Shown here: one piece after another, positions 13,139-24,916 of the stretch | Layout of the letters: the number at the start of each line of letters is the position of its first letter | How positions within the stretch are numbered: the first letter of the stretch is position 1 | Assembly: GCA_037447655.1 (NCBI GenBank) | Contig: JBBHKE010000023.1 | Coordinates: 62,001 to 126,000, forward strand | Reading direction: 5' to 3' | DNA length: 64,000 nucleotides | Source: Zygnema cylindricum | Taxonomy: Eukaryota; Streptophyta; Zygnematophyceae; Zygnematales; Zygnemataceae | Made by a program: the position numbers and the translations under genes | Notes under the pieces: generated by a model | Database searches by the model: none | The model's input: the letters and a program-made list of their open reading frames with translations, nothing else | What the model was told of the DNA's origin: nothing

Positions 13139-13640
13139 TAGACGAGGAAGATAGGGAGACACAAAGGGAGACAAAGGGAGCCACAAAAAGTCACAAAAAA
13201 ACAAAGGGAGATAGAAAGATGGAGAGAGATAGAGCGAGACAGAGGGAGACAGAAGGAGACATTAGGAGATAGAGGGAAATAAAAGGGACATGGAGACAAT
13301 GAGGGACAAAGGGCAACAGAGCAAGATAGAAGAGACACAGAGATAGAGGGAGACATATGAGTAAGAAAGAGACAGGGAGACAGAAGAAGACATTAGGAAA
13401 TAGAGGGAAACAAAAGGGATATGGAGACAATGAGGGACAAAGGGCAACTGAGCAAGAAAGAAGAGACAAAGAGATAGAGGGAGACATATGAGTAAGAAAG
13501 AGACAAAGAGAGGCAGAGAGAGTCGGAGGGAGACAAAAACAATGATAGAAAGAGATAGGAGGGAGACACAAGGAGACGGAGGAAGACGCAGGGAGCCATA
13601 AAAATCCAGATGCAGACGGATGCAAACAGAGGGAGACTAT
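13139..13640. repeat. GGGAGACA-type purine-rich minisatellite
   Basis: Degenerate repeats of GGGAGACA/AAAGGGAGAC, with a duplication of roughly 150 bp (GACAATGAGGGACAAAGGGC near 13293 and again near 13425). Minus-strand Ser/Leu/Cys frames are compositional. Confidence 0.85.
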
Positions 13641-14259
13641 GGGAGACAAAAAGATGAGAGATACAGAGATGGAGGCTAGATGCAGACGGCCCGTTTTTTC
13701 AAGTTATCTCCTCCTTTTTTATTTTAGCTTTTGTTGTCATTTTTTTTATTTTTCTCTTTCTTTTCTTCTTTTATTTATTTTTTCTTCTAATTTTTGCCTT
13801 TTTTTTCCTCTTTGTTCTTATTTTTCCCTTTTTCTCCACTTTTCTCCTTTTTTTTCTTTTTCTCTCTCTTTTCCTTTTTTTGAAATCGGAAAGAAAGAGC
13901 TCACGGGGGTCTATCTACTTTTTGAGTGGTCGTTTTTAACGACGACTTTACCATGTTTCTTACAATTCTTCCCTTCGGCGGAGCTCAATCTTACATTTTT
14001 AAAACATTGTTTAAGGTAAATATACCGGTTTGTAGAGCTGGATTTGTGACCTTGACAGTAGAAAAGTGTTCCTCGATATCAGAAGTACAATTTTTTGTTG
14101 TTCATAGCCATTTCCAGTTATGGATTTACCCTTGGAAGCACCACAGGCTACCCCAAAAACAACCTACTTTGAATCCACTCAGAATTCTACACAAATAACA
14201 AAACAGGCTGAAAATACAAAAACAAATATTTTCTTGGTCATGAAGTTTTCTCACAAATT
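13641..14259. other. pyrimidine-rich then unique spacer, no gene recognised
   Basis: 13715-13880 is T/C-rich. 13880-14259 is unique with short open frames but no domain or matching splice context. Confidence 0.45.
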
Positions 14260-14680
14260 TTCATATAGAAATACTAAACGTAATTATCACATCATCGAGT
14301 CAAAGTTGCGGAAAAACAACCTACCATAATTCTTTGATAAAACTGACAACTTCACAATGAAGTTACACACATACTAGACTTAGAATAGGTATGCAAATCT
14401 TTTGCAATGTAGAAAACACAGAGAGGAACACACACGCTAAATTTCAGGTAATTTTGCTTACAAATCTGAGAGCAATCCTTAGATATAATTAGACTATAAC
14501 CAGTATTGATACATGCTACATTTCAGGTAATTATGCTTACAAATCTGAGAGCAATCCTCAGATAAAATTAGACTATAACCAGATTTTCTTACAAATCTGA
14601 GAGCTATCCTCAGATAAAATTAGACTATAACGAGATGTGATACAAAAAGTTCCTAAGAGCCCAAAAATGACAAAGTCCTA
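14260..14680. repeat. dispersed repeat copy 1 with internal triplication
   Basis: It aligns with 21765-22050 (shared blocks AATTATCACATC, AGTCAAAGTTGC, ACTTCA(A/C)AATGAAGT, GAGGAACACACA). A block of about 75 bp containing CTTACAAATCTGAGAGC and AGATATAATTAGACTATAAC is present three times here, at about 14456, 14534 and 14588. No coding potential. Confidence 0.7.
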
Positions 14681-14689
14681 GAATTTTAC

Positions 14690-14995
14690 CATAGTTAAAA
14701 AGTAGGTGAAAGTAGGCCCATACAATATGCCTATTGTATGCAAAACATACAATATGACCTTAAGACCCATATTGTAATTGGACCTATTCTGACCAATTAA
14801 AACATTCGGACCAAAAATTGGACCAATTAAAACATTCAAACCAAAATTTTTTGTTTATGCCATCAGATTTAGACGATCGGACGGTCGCTGTTCAAAGTAG
14901 CGATCTAAGAAGATCACATGAAAAGCCAATAACACAACTTACGATAAAGGTGCCGACCAAAGGCCTACCATAAAAACGCCTACTTTTGAACTATG
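14690..14995. mobile_element. inverted-repeat element with CATAGTTCAAAAGTAGG ends
   Basis: The ends CATAGTTAAAAAGTAGG and CCTACTTTTGAACTATG are inverted repeats. Next to the left end is a palindrome around the CATACAATATGCC / GGTCTTAAGGTCATATTG region. It is a shorter relative of 36742-37198. No convincing target duplication is visible, so the superfamily is left open. Confidence 0.65.
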
Positions 14996-15461
14996 AATCA
15001 TACACTAGAGCTCACTACTGAATGTACGGAGACATACCACGCCTACGCAATCTACCATCTACCTCTGTTATTGTTAGTATACCCGAATAATTCGAGGTAT
15101 GTCAGAATGGTTAAATCTACACTATTAACTTATACACAAAAAGACAAACCATTGTTGTTTTAAATATTTACAAGTACACAAAATCTCACAAAATCGTATG
15201 TTGGGTCATGCTTCGTCGCTCAACGAGATTCCATGAATTTCTTCAAAGAATATGGGGCGTCCAAAAATATACATTGTGTAAATGACGCGATTCCGCGTCG
15301 CCACTACTTCAACAATTGGGGCGTCCATTTTCCACCGTCCGTCGCCTTTATTCGTCACCCTCGATGCCGCGCCGCGTGGTCACAAAAAATCCAAACGGAT
15401 TCAACGCAAGTCGTCAAATATCCCACGACGACGCGAATCGAATTCTCGTCCACTTGCCAAC
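14996..15461. other. intergenic, nothing recognised
   Basis: Unique spacer. Overlapping short frames at 15233-15513 have no recognised domain. Confidence 0.45.
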
Positions 15462-15464
15462 TAA

Positions 15465-16141
15465 GGGTACGTCTCCATGTACTTGTAACTTAGAGAAATT
15501 ACTTTTTTTTTAGCGCAGATCCAGCGGACCCGGATTTCAAGTGTCCCTATGTTTAAAAACGGAATTAAAACTTAAGGGTGTGACGATTGTATACGCTAAC
15601 ATGCGCGTGACGCCTGCCAACGTCTACAATCTGTGATTCTCCAAATTGTTCGTGAGAGGCGGCGAGTCCGAATTGATGTGGCGCCCTTAGAGATTTTTCA
15701 CGTTTTCGTGAAATGGCATCGGAATCTTCAGATCCCCTGAAATGAAGAAATCCGTACTGAACAGAACCTGACAAAACGAAACAAATATACTTGATGGACG
15801 CAAAAAGACAAAATATACCGAAAAGTGTCTTTTTTGTCGTCGCTTGAAAAATTACTACACGTGTGTATACGAGTTATTATTTGATTAGCAGAAATGCTTT
15901 GTTTTAAAAAACATCGTCCCTATTTTTTGAAGAAAAGTTTGAAGATGACGTTTTTTGGCATGGCCGTGGGTATAAGAGCACAAGACGACAACATGTAGTA
16001 CATTTATATTCGACGATGACGCAAAATGTACTTCTCCTTTTTTCTATTTTTTTGTACGGTTGGCACTTACGCGGTGCTATGCTAAGTATTAGAGGAAAAC
16101 GACAGAAAAAAACCCTTACTTAGTCACATGGAGACGCATCC
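15465..16141 (-). mobile_element. PIF/Harbinger-like MITE, complete (677 bp)
   Basis: TAA at 15462-15464 precedes GGGTACGTCTCCATGT, and ACATGGAGACGCATCC is followed by TAA at 16142-16144. The inner sequence matches 59164-59940 in the opposite orientation, for example CAGCGGACCCGGATTTCAAG here against the region near 59865. It lies just upstream of the 17-kb transcription unit and may contribute to its distal promoter. Confidence 0.8.
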
Positions 16142-16316
16142 TAACACGTTTTGGACTAAAATGTGGAAAATTAATTTACCGGCTACTTAACCGCCGAAAA
16201 CTGCAGTACGGCGTCAGTTTTGTTCACGCATGCGAAGACTTCGCACGCTTAAAAGCCACAATAATGTTCTTCCCAACGTCTGAAACAGGCCATGATTCTA
16301 TAACAAGAACAAGTTC

Positions 16317-16908
16317 CACGTGTTTCTAAATGATCCACTTAAAGGCTACATTAAACAGAAAATATAAAACCAAGTAGTCAGAAATTGGGAGCAGCTAAAT
16401 TAGCACTGATAGCCGTACTAAAATTGGTGAACTACCACGTGTATCCCTTCCTCCAATGGAACTTCGACGTTGTGTTTTATACTTTTATTTCTGTTTCATC
16501 AGGTGGCCAAAAAGCGTGATTTTGTTCCAAAGGTACAACACTCGACAGCTGTCACATCTACATGGAACTGCACATGTATCGCAAAAAGCCGTTGACGAAA
16601 CTACCGAAACTAAACGATTCGTAAAACACCACGTGGCAAGGCAAGCTGAAGCGAATAGACGCCGCGTCCTTAAAACGTCTCCGATATAACGAAATCGCAA
16701 ATGTCGACAAAAAAGGAAACATCCCGGAAAGTGATTTGACGTCGGTTTCAAGACAGCTCCCCAATTCCAAAGCGCGTTATCTTCGAGAAATCCGATCGGA
16801 CGGCCCAAATCGGTTGCTGAAAGCACAAGTCAAGATGGACCAATCAGCTGCAAGCGCTCCCCTCTACCAACACACGCCTTCCCACCTCCATCTCCATCGA
16901 TAAAAGGC
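16317..16908 (+). promoter_or_regulatory. promoter region: three G-boxes and TATA-like box
   Basis: CACGTG occurs at 16317-16322, 16436-16441 and 16630-16635, each in an ACGTG(T/G) context typical of ABA- or light-responsive G-boxes. A TATA-like CGATAAAAGG lies at 16899-16908 and is followed by a C/T-rich leader (TCTCATTCTCGTTATCTC), as in plant core promoters. It faces the ORFs starting at 17044-17120. Regulation by ABA, light or stress is inference from motif type only. Confidence 0.55.
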
Positions 16909-17043
16909 AAAATTCTCATTCTCGTTATCTCAATTCACTCCATCTTCCCTCTCGACAATTCCTGCCGAGAATTCCATTCTAAAGCTACTTTCTTCCTTAA
17001 TTTCCCAGACCTTGTTTTCCACAGTTTCCCCCAAAAATCTTAT

Positions 17044-17793
17044 ATGCTTCGAACCGTTCTGCGGTCTAAAACACCTAAAATCCTCTCTAATTCCGGTACG
17101 GGACTAATCTCCACCATGGATGTCCTTCCAAAGACAGCCGCTTGCACACACTCCCTCCACCATGGCCATCCCAGGAACCGTACGGAACATGTACGGACAA
17201 ACTCTTCTCCTCGTTTCCTCCGCCATGGCGGAAAAGACTACGAAAGCCATCACCATCGTTTCGGCCGTCATCACGGCCATGGACACAGGCGTGGGGAAGT
17301 CGTAGAGATACCGGCCGGCCACATTCTGACGGTCGTCAAAACTGCGCCGGAGGGTACGGAGAGTACGGAGAGTACCGGAGCGGTGTCTTCTGAGTTCGCT
17401 CGAATTGTACGGATCGGACGTCACGGGAATCCCGGAGGCCATGGACGGAGTTACGGACGTCACGGAAGTCCAGAAAGTCAAGAGGGTCACGGAGGTCACG
17501 GGCGTCACGGAAGTCACGCGCACGGAGGATTCCGCGGCGGGCATCGTCGCGGGGAAATTTCCGCCGGTTTGGTCGCCGGCGGAGAGACGGCCGGCGAGGC
17601 GGAAAAGATGACGGCCGACAGGATTTCCGAACGCGGCGCCGGCGGATGGAAAAGTCACGGGGAGCGTGACGGGCGTCACGGGCGTCACGGAAGCCGCGGA
17701 GGGCGCGGTATGCGTCACGTCACGAATGACGTCAGCGCACCGGTCGATGAACCGAATGTGGACGGAGGTGACGTCGGCATTAAGGAAGCATAG
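17044..17793 (+). CDS. unassigned His/Gly-rich protein (frame uncertain)
   Basis: This is a 249-codon open frame in a GC-rich island bounded by a plausible promoter upstream and AATAAA downstream. The first ATG is at 17044; an in-frame ATG at 17116 has the stronger CCACCATGG context. The N-terminal half is His-rich (HHHRFGRHHGHGHRRG) and residues about 125-165 are GH(G/R) repeats made by a 9-bp-type GTCACGGAG repeat. No signal peptide, membrane helix or known domain is seen. Two other plus frames and one minus frame (17104-17718) are also open. A 61-codon frame at 17120-17305, and a Val-Thr repeat frame at 17405-17611, look richer in G/C at third positions, so the true product may be the short one. 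I do not recognise the gene. Confidence 0.4.
   Translation: MLRTVLRSKTPKILSNSGTGLISTMDVLPKTAACTHSLHHGHPRNRTEHVRTNSSPRFLRHGGKDYESHHHRFGRHHGHGHRRGEVVEIPAGHILTVVKTAPEGTESTESTGAVSSEFARIVRIGRHGNPGGHGRSYGRHGSPESQEGHGGHGRHGSHAHGGFRGGHRRGEISAGLVAGGETAGEAEKMTADRISERGAGGWKSHGERDGRHGRHGSRGGRGMRHVTNDVSAPVDEPNVDGGDVGIKEA
17120..17305 (+). CDS. alternative small ORF, 61 codons
   Basis: It lies in the +1 frame relative to the 249-codon ORF, with ATGs at 17120 and, in CCACCATGG context, at about 17162. The product contains a mildly hydrophobic stretch, AITIVSAVITAM, near its C-terminus and no known motif. Its third positions are visibly rich in G/C, which fits coding use better than the longer frame over the same bases. 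It could be the real small protein of this transcript, or an upstream ORF. Confidence 0.3.
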   Translation: MSFQRQPLAHTPSTMAIPGTVRNMYGQTLLLVSSAMAEKTTKAITIVSAVITAMDTGVGKS

Positions 17794-17965
17794 AGTCGGA
17801 GAAGCTTCCCACGTGTCTGTTTTGTCGGTTTCGGTTCTGAGTTTCTGACTTCAGAGGAGGAAGGGTATTTGAAACGTGACGTCACGTTAGGTGACAGGGC
17901 GTGACGTCAGCTACTGTATGATAAATAAAGAGGATGATTAAAAACATTGATGACGTCAGCAATAT
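17710..17965 (+). promoter_or_regulatory. cluster of TGACGT(C/CA) motifs
   Basis: TGACGTC-type motifs (bZIP/TGA-factor binding type) occur near 17727, 17769, 17877, 17902 and 17951, plus CCACGTGTC near 17810. They span the end of the ORF and the 3' region. They may be leftovers of the GTCACG repeat rather than bound sites. Confidence 0.3.
17924..17929 (+). terminator. poly(A) signal AATAAA
   Basis: It lies 130 bp after the stop of the 17-kb ORF in an otherwise GC-rich context (GATAAATAAAGAGG). Confidence 0.5.
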
Positions 17966-20900
17966 TTATTTCGGAGAAGTGTTTTTTAGGACTGATGTGG
18001 AAGGCATAGATGGAGTTCTTTAAAACTCTGACACGTGTCATATTCTGAATGAAGAGGTGTGAAGGAGCCAGGGTCATAAAAAGAAGAAAAGAAAAAAAAG
18101 GTGTAACAAAAAAAGAAAAGAAAAAAATGATAGTGAAAGATAGTGAAAAATGATAGTGAGAGATTTGAAATGATAGTGGAGAAAAAAAGGAAAAAAGAGA
18201 CTTGAAATGATAGTGGAGAAGAAAAAAAAAAACAAGGGAGACGTCAAGTGGTCCGGCTAGATTGGAAGGACTCCGTCTGATGTTAACCTCTTTTTTTATA
18301 AATTATTTAGTTTTTTTAAGATTATTTTAGGATTTTTTTTGGGTACTTTGCGGGATTTGGTAGACACGTGTGTAAAAGGAGAAGGATTTGAGGAGAAGGC
18401 GGTAAATAGTGGAGAAGAGATTGCAAATAGAGAGAGGGAGAGAGGGAGAGGATTTGTATGTCACATATTTGTAATATATATGAATTGGGATTTTGTCGAA
18501 CTGTGTGATATTTTGGATGTATCTGGAAATATTCGGCAATTGACTCTCTTTGTCACTTAGTTTTTATTTATAAATATTTTATTTTCTATTCATGCCTTGG
18601 TATGTCTTCTCCTTCTTTTTCCCTCTCTCTCCCCTCTCCCCCCTCTTCCCCGCTCTCCCCTCCTCTACTGTTTTTTCTCTTTTGTGCTTCCAAAAGATCG
18701 GAACCTCTTTTTTGTGTGACCAAAATATTAAAACATTCAGTTTCTGTTCCGTTACCTCTAACTGTCGATGCTTGGGTCTACTTTCTGTTTTTTTTCATAA
18801 ATAGTGAAACTGATTCTTTTCTCTCCACTTTATTGTCGAGAACGCCGGATCGAGATTGATTGATTGAGATTTGCCGGATCCTTTTTTTTTTTTTTTTTTT
18901 TTTTTCTTCCTCTTTCCTTTCTATCTTTTTTTTGCCGGATTGACGCATCTTACAAATCTGGTTTTGCTGAGCCTTTTAATACTGCAAATTCCATATACTT
19001 TTAATGCTTTAATTATTTTGTTTGTAATTACTTTAACAACGTAAATAACTTCCAAATATGGCCTTAATGTTGTAAGACCGTTGTATAATTTCATTGTTAA
19101 TATATTTTAAATGGTGCAAATTAAAACATAGATGGAAAGGTCGTCGATTTTTACTCATGAAAAGTGTGTCGCCTTCGATGATTTTTGAACTATTGTCGCA
19201 ATTTCAACATCCATTGGTAAAAATAAAATAATTGTATAGGAATCTCTCGATTTTAGTGATAAAAGAAAAAGCTTAAAATGAAAAAAAGTTCGTAGAAAAT
19301 TAATATTTCACAATTAATATAGTATCTTAAAATATATTATGATATAATTATGCGTAGCATTAATGAGTTCACTAGATGGCATTCCAAATTGCATACTTCA
19401 GTATTACCGACGATGATATAATATAATACAATAATCATAGTATAATATAGTATAATACAATATAACATAGTATGGTAAAATAAAATATAAATGTAAATGT
19501 TATGCGTTCAGTGGTCAAAAGAGCACACAAAAGGGGACTCAAATAGAAAAACATACATTTAGTTTTTGCTTTCTTTACACTTGCCGCATTATGGCATATG
19601 GAATGAACAACCATACATTGAAAACTTACTTAAGACTAATATATTAAAGAACTACATTCAGATTTTACCTCCCCCTTTTCTTTTTCCTTTTTTTGTTCTC
19701 ATGTACTCAGGTGGTTTATCACCGTGCTCTTTTAATTTAGGCTTGCCCTGTTTTTTAATTAAATAGTAAGGAGCCCTTTGACTTATAACTTTTAAGCCTT
19801 AAACAGTACATTGAATGTCTAACATTTTATTTTATTGTTATGCACTTGTCAGTGATTTGTATGTACTTTCCGCAATCTAGAGATTTCTTTTTGATTTTTT
19901 TTTTTTTTTTTTTTTATCGTAACTAGGTTTACGTACATTATTCACGCCTAAGATTACCTTTACATCGTACCGCATTTACGGCTTCTTGGTATCTTCTTTT
20001 TTTATAAAGCCTCTTAGGCTTATTTGTAAATTAAATATCAAAAAACAACTCAACGATACATCTTTCATCTTTGAATTTTTGTTTTTTAAGTTGCAACTTT
20101 CCATACAAACAACCTCATCCCTGCGAACATAAAAGAAAAAAGAGAAAGCAGAAAAATATTGGTTGCTCTTTGACCGTCGATATTCGATATTCGATATTCA
20201 ACATATCGAATATCATTTATCACAACAAGGAACTATCGATACACACACTACAAACACCTTTTACAGTTTTGTTTCCTGAGCAACACTAAATGGCGGACTG
20301 GTCAAGTGGATAATAATTATCATATTAGAAACGAATAAAGACGATATCTGGTACCATCGATTTTTACACGAGAAGTCTAAATTTAATTCTTGACTTGCCA
20401 AGAATTTGTCTCCATTATCTTTTTCTTGAAAATCCACACATAAATCGCTACGGACTATGTTGCACATAAAAGGATTATGGACTATGCTTTCTTATGTTAG
20501 TGAACAATTTGTTTTTAAAAAGTATAGCCAAGTGTTAGCTATCGGTGTGCCATTTTGCATCGGACCACTTGCCTTCTCTTTAGTTTTTTTCCATGTTTTG
20601 CTTACGTCCTAGCTTGCCGCACCCTCCGCTTTTAGGTGAGTCACGCTGCATTTGTAGTCAACCTATAGATGAGCAAAGTGCCATTTGCTCGGTTGCTTGT
20701 ACGGTAGGGAGTGTACAACAACAACATACATGGTTCAAGATGCAATCGCGACGATTAATAGCGACGCAAGATACACTATCAAACACGAAGCATTTTCTAG
20801 CCACGTTCCACAACTCAAGGTATACGTCGCCTTCTTGTGGATGTTGTGCTACTATTATGTGACCTTGTCTTCACATATCCCGCATGATGCCATGTATCCT

Positions 20901-21452
20901 CACGAGTAACATTACATACTTGTGTTGCGATTTAGGAGGTAACAACCTCTAGTGAATGCGACTACGAGCATTGAGACCCGACTGACAGTTTCATACTTGT
21001 TGATTTAAAGATACTGGCGACTGTAAACTAATTCTTTGACAACGTTTTGCGTGATCGCGCTTGATAAATTTTTGAATCTAGAGGACTACCAACAATTCCC
21101 TTATGCTACTGCCGGTTTTTTACCGACCATCTTTTTCTCTCACCCTTCCAAAGTTCCCAAACTTCCCCTCTTATCCACTAAAGCATGGTGATGAATACTG
21201 GGAGAGGATCGAGAGAATTACCCCCGCAACATGCGGAGCATATATATTCGATACCCCTACTTTTGACCTTTAGTGTGGCATAGTATTAGGCTTTACGTCG
21301 CTGACCCACTTTCTCTTTTGCAATCAGTGTATAGGGTACTTTTTATTGCTCGTATAGCTTGGTATATATTTTTCTTATTATTTTTCCAGCTTTCAATCAT
21401 AGGCTCCTTGTTGGATTTCCGCGGAATCCGGGATGTGGTATGTCCCATCTTA
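17966..21452. other. intergenic, no gene recognised
   Basis: Contents by eye: purine-rich AAAGAAAAGAAAA and GATAGTGAGA repeats at 18075-18240; CTC-rich tract 18600-18660; T-runs at 18882-18906 and 19890-19915; short AT repeats of the ATAGTATAATATAG type at 19420-19490; a small palindromic TCGATATTCGATATTC cluster at 20175-20215. Open frames are short and domain-free. Confidence 0.5.
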
Positions 21453-21462
21453 NNNNNNNNNN
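21453..21462. other. assembly gap (10 N)
   Basis: Ten unknown bases. The true gap size may differ. Confidence 0.99.
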
Positions 21463-21764
21463 GACTGTTTTTTTTTGATCCCATGCAGAAACATGCTGCT
21501 ACATGTTTTTACATGCCGAAGTCATTGCTTGGGGTGAAAAACAGATTACCTTAAGATAGGAAACAGTAAAAACTAGAGTTCCTTGAAAGACATGCTTTTA
21601 GACAAATACCAGTAAAAACCATTAAAATAGACTCTTAAAGAGAGTGTAGACAACTGTTTGAATAGACTTTAAAACGTACACACAAGGAGGCACATAAAAA
21701 TTATTACAGTATCTAAAAGTCCGGATCACACACGGACTATATAAGTATTCTCAAAAATCTTCAT

Positions 21765-22050
21765 ATTAAAACACCAAACAGAATTATCACATCTTCCAGT
21801 CAAAGTTGCAGAAAAGTAGTGTACAGTAACTTTGATAAATTAGACTAACTTCAAAATGAAGTAAAACAAATATCAGGCACACACTAGGCCTGAAAATCTA
21901 TGACATTATTAAAAATACACGGAGGAACACACATGCAAAATTTCAGATAAGTTTGTCAACAGATGTGAGAGAAATTCTCAGATAAAATTACCAAAAATGA
22001 CCATAAACAGATTTTCGTACAGAAAGTTCCTTGAGATCAAAAATGACAAA
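21765..22050. repeat. dispersed repeat copy 2
   Basis: It aligns with 14260-14680 but has only one copy of the internal block (GTGAGAGAAATTCTCAGATAAAATTA). Non-coding. Confidence 0.65.
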
Positions 22051-22470
22051 GGATAGAATTCCATTAGACAAAAAGTGGGGTTCGTTACTGAAGCCGTACA
22101 TTTTTGTACATCGTCGTACAAAGACGTACCCTAGTTTTTTTTTGTCAGCCGAAACATCGTTAATGGAAAGTTGTTTGGAGGCTCCAATGATGTAGGCGTA
22201 ATTCCTGATTTTTGGATTTTCCACTTTTTCAGATCCGTGAAGCAATCGCGCACATCATCCAATGTGACGATACTCTCCTCGCGAAGAGAGTTGTAAGATA
22301 CTGGTCGTGTACCAATACGATTACCATTGGTACACGTAAAAAGGCAAAATATCTCCGTTTTTAACAAGCGATCAAAGGCCTACACGTCGTACAAGCCATG
22401 TAACGTCTGCCACGCTGGATGGATGTAGGTCAACTGGTCGGCCACCAAATGTCAACCGACCAGAAACCGA
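22051..22470. repeat. dispersed repeat related to 45190-45610
   Basis: Shared ordered blocks are AATTCCATTAGA, AGTG(G/A)GGTT, TTTTTTTGTCA, TAGGCGTAA, GCAATCGC(G/A)CA, GATACTCTCCTCG and ATTGGTACACGT. The left end (TTCCATTAGAC, AAAGTGGGGTT) also resembles the arms of the 3431-5017 element, so it may be a truncated member of that group. Confidence 0.6.
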
Positions 22471-22984
22471 CCGGCCCACCAAAAGTACATAACTTTCCTC
22501 TTCCTATCCACTTACCATTGTTTGACCATATTTTGCCGCGTTTTTTATTTCCAAAATCAAAATTCGCCTTTCTGCACCAAAATTTCAATTCCAAATTCAG
22601 AATTCAAATTTAAATTCATAATTCAAATTTCGTGGCAAACATTTCGACGAATTCAAAATTTAAGAACAAAAGATAGGGTTACGTTTCCCAACGTTAGAGG
22701 CTCTCTACCTACATAGGGAAATCAAGATGAACGACATTACACATATAACAAGGTGGTGCATTTCCGTTGTATGTTTCAAAATACTTGTTTGCATCCTTTT
22801 TTTTTAATACTAGGATGGCTTTCCCAGGTGGTAGTTATAACCCTTTGTTTATTTACCGAGCATTCTACCTCACACAATACCTACTCTTCTTGTAAACAGA
22901 ACTTCGTGTGTTTGGACAGTACATGAACGACAACACACCATCCTATAAGCGAATGAAAATGGCCGCGGGGGGGATCTTACAATC

Positions 22985-24235
22985 ATTGAAGGAATAGGCA
23001 TCATCGACAAATACACCAATGCAACAGGTGCTACATTCGGGGTTTATATTTCGTTTATGTATGTTTTTGTTTGTGTTTATATTTGTAGGGTTTCACTCTA
23101 TTTCCACCTTCTCTTTTTCCTTCTCGTTCAATTCGTGTTCTTCGACTCTTCTTCTATGCATACTCTTGAAATTTACGTCTACTCTCCTTCTAATCTTTAT
23201 CATCAATTCTTCTTGTAGGAGGAAGCATCACGAACAAAGACCTTAATGTAACATGTGCTATTTGTAGAGTTTGTTTTTGGTTTATGTTTTTTTTGTTTTG
23301 TTTTGCTTCATTTGTTTCTATTTCTGGTTTTTGTTATTTATGATGTCCTCCTCTTCTCCTCCTCCTTGTATTTCTTTATGATGTCCTCTCTTTCTCCTCC
23401 TCCTTGTTCTTCTGTATCTCTTTTTATATCTCTTTCTTTTTATTGATCTCTTTCACCCCATTTTTTCCTTTTCCTTAGATTCATCTTCTTCGACTCTTCT
23501 TCAACACATATTTTTTTAATTTACGTCTTCCCTCCTTCTAATCTTCATTGTCTATTCTTGTTAAAGGAGGAGGCATCACAAACGAAAGCCCTAATGCAAC
23601 AGGTGTTATTTTCAGGGTTTGTTTTTGGTTTTTTCATGTTTTGCTTCATATGTTTCTATTTTTGTTTTCTGTCATTTATGATTTCTTCTCCTTCTCCTCC
23701 TCCTTGTCCTTCTTTATCTACATTTATTTCTTTCTTCTCCTTATTCATCTCTTTCACCCCATCTTTTTCCTTTTCCTTCGATCCACATTCTCTAACTCTT
23801 CTTCAACGCATATTTTCTCGATTTGCGTCTTCCCTCCTAATTTTCATCATCTATTCTTGTTAAAAGAGGAGGCATAACGAACGAAAACCCTAATGCAACA
23901 GGTGTTATTTTCAGGGTTTGTTTTTGGTTTATGCTTGGTCTTATTTACTGTTTTTTCACTTTTGCTTCATCTGTTTCTATTTTTGTTTTCTGTTTTTTAT
24001 GATTTCCTCTCTTTTTCCTTCTCCTTCTAATGCTCCTTCTCCTTCTTCTTCTTCTTCATCACCCCCTCTTTTTCCTTCTCCTTCTATTCACCTTCTTCAA
24101 CTCATCTTCTATGTTTTTTTCTGTAATTCACATCTACTCTCCTTCTAATCTTCATCGTCTATTTTTCTTATAGGAGGAGGCATCACGAACCAAAACCTTG
24201 ATACAATAAGTGTTATTTTTAGGCTTTGTTTTTAG
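22985..24235 (+). repeat. small exon plus intron in about 5 tandem copies
   Basis: A unit of about 300-350 bp starts with a 36-39 bp block (GAGGAGGCATCACGAAC...CTAATGCAACAG) and continues with GTGTTATTTTCAGGGTTTG and a C/T-rich tract. Copies begin near 22985, 23216, 23566, 23868 and 24172. In most copies the block is preceded by an acceptor-like TTCTTGTTAAAG or TTCTTGTAG and followed by a donor-like GT, so the repeated unit looks like one small exon with its intron. Confidence 0.65.
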
Positions 24236-24916
24236 TTTATGTTTCTTTTTCTTTATTATTTTTTATCTGTTTTGCTTCATCTCTTTCTATTTTTGTTTTC
24301 CTATTTTTACGTTTTCCTCTCCTTCTCCTTCTCCTTGTATACGTATTCCTCTAATCTTCTTGGTCTAATTTCTTTTTGTTTTTCTCGATTCTTCATTTCC
24401 TACTCTCCTCAATAAATGCGTGTATTTATATTTATTTTTTTTTTAAGTTTTTTCTAATCGTTTAGATGTATTTATTGGTTTCGCTTTTTGGTATTGTAGG
24501 TGGTCGTAAAAATAAAAATTCGCAAAAGAAGGCTGGAAAATCCAAACACACCCATATTGCCAGAAAACAAACCTCAAAAAACAGTAGCCAAAGAGTGGGG
24601 AAAAGGGGCAAAAATAAAGGGGAGCCAACTAAGGGTAACGAACAGGAAGAAGACGGAGACTGTGGTTAAATTAGCCCTCCGTCTACCAACACTCGATGGA
24701 CGAAGAACGAGGTGTTCAAGTTGATTTCCGCTGAGGTCAAAAAAATTAAACACGAGAAGACGAAAGGCGCCACGCACCGATCTGCTGAAAAAAAATGGAG
24801 ATGCATCAGCCTCCAGTTGGAAGAAGAAGTTGGAAGATGAAGGTGTAATCATACCATATCTCCGATGTTGGCAGAAATAGGAAAATCTCACTAAGGATTA
24901 CAAAATAGTTAAAGAA

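Noticed and set aside
13039-13649. Minus-strand Ser/Leu/Cys ORFs up to 152 codons
   Set aside because: They follow from the GGGAGACA minisatellite.
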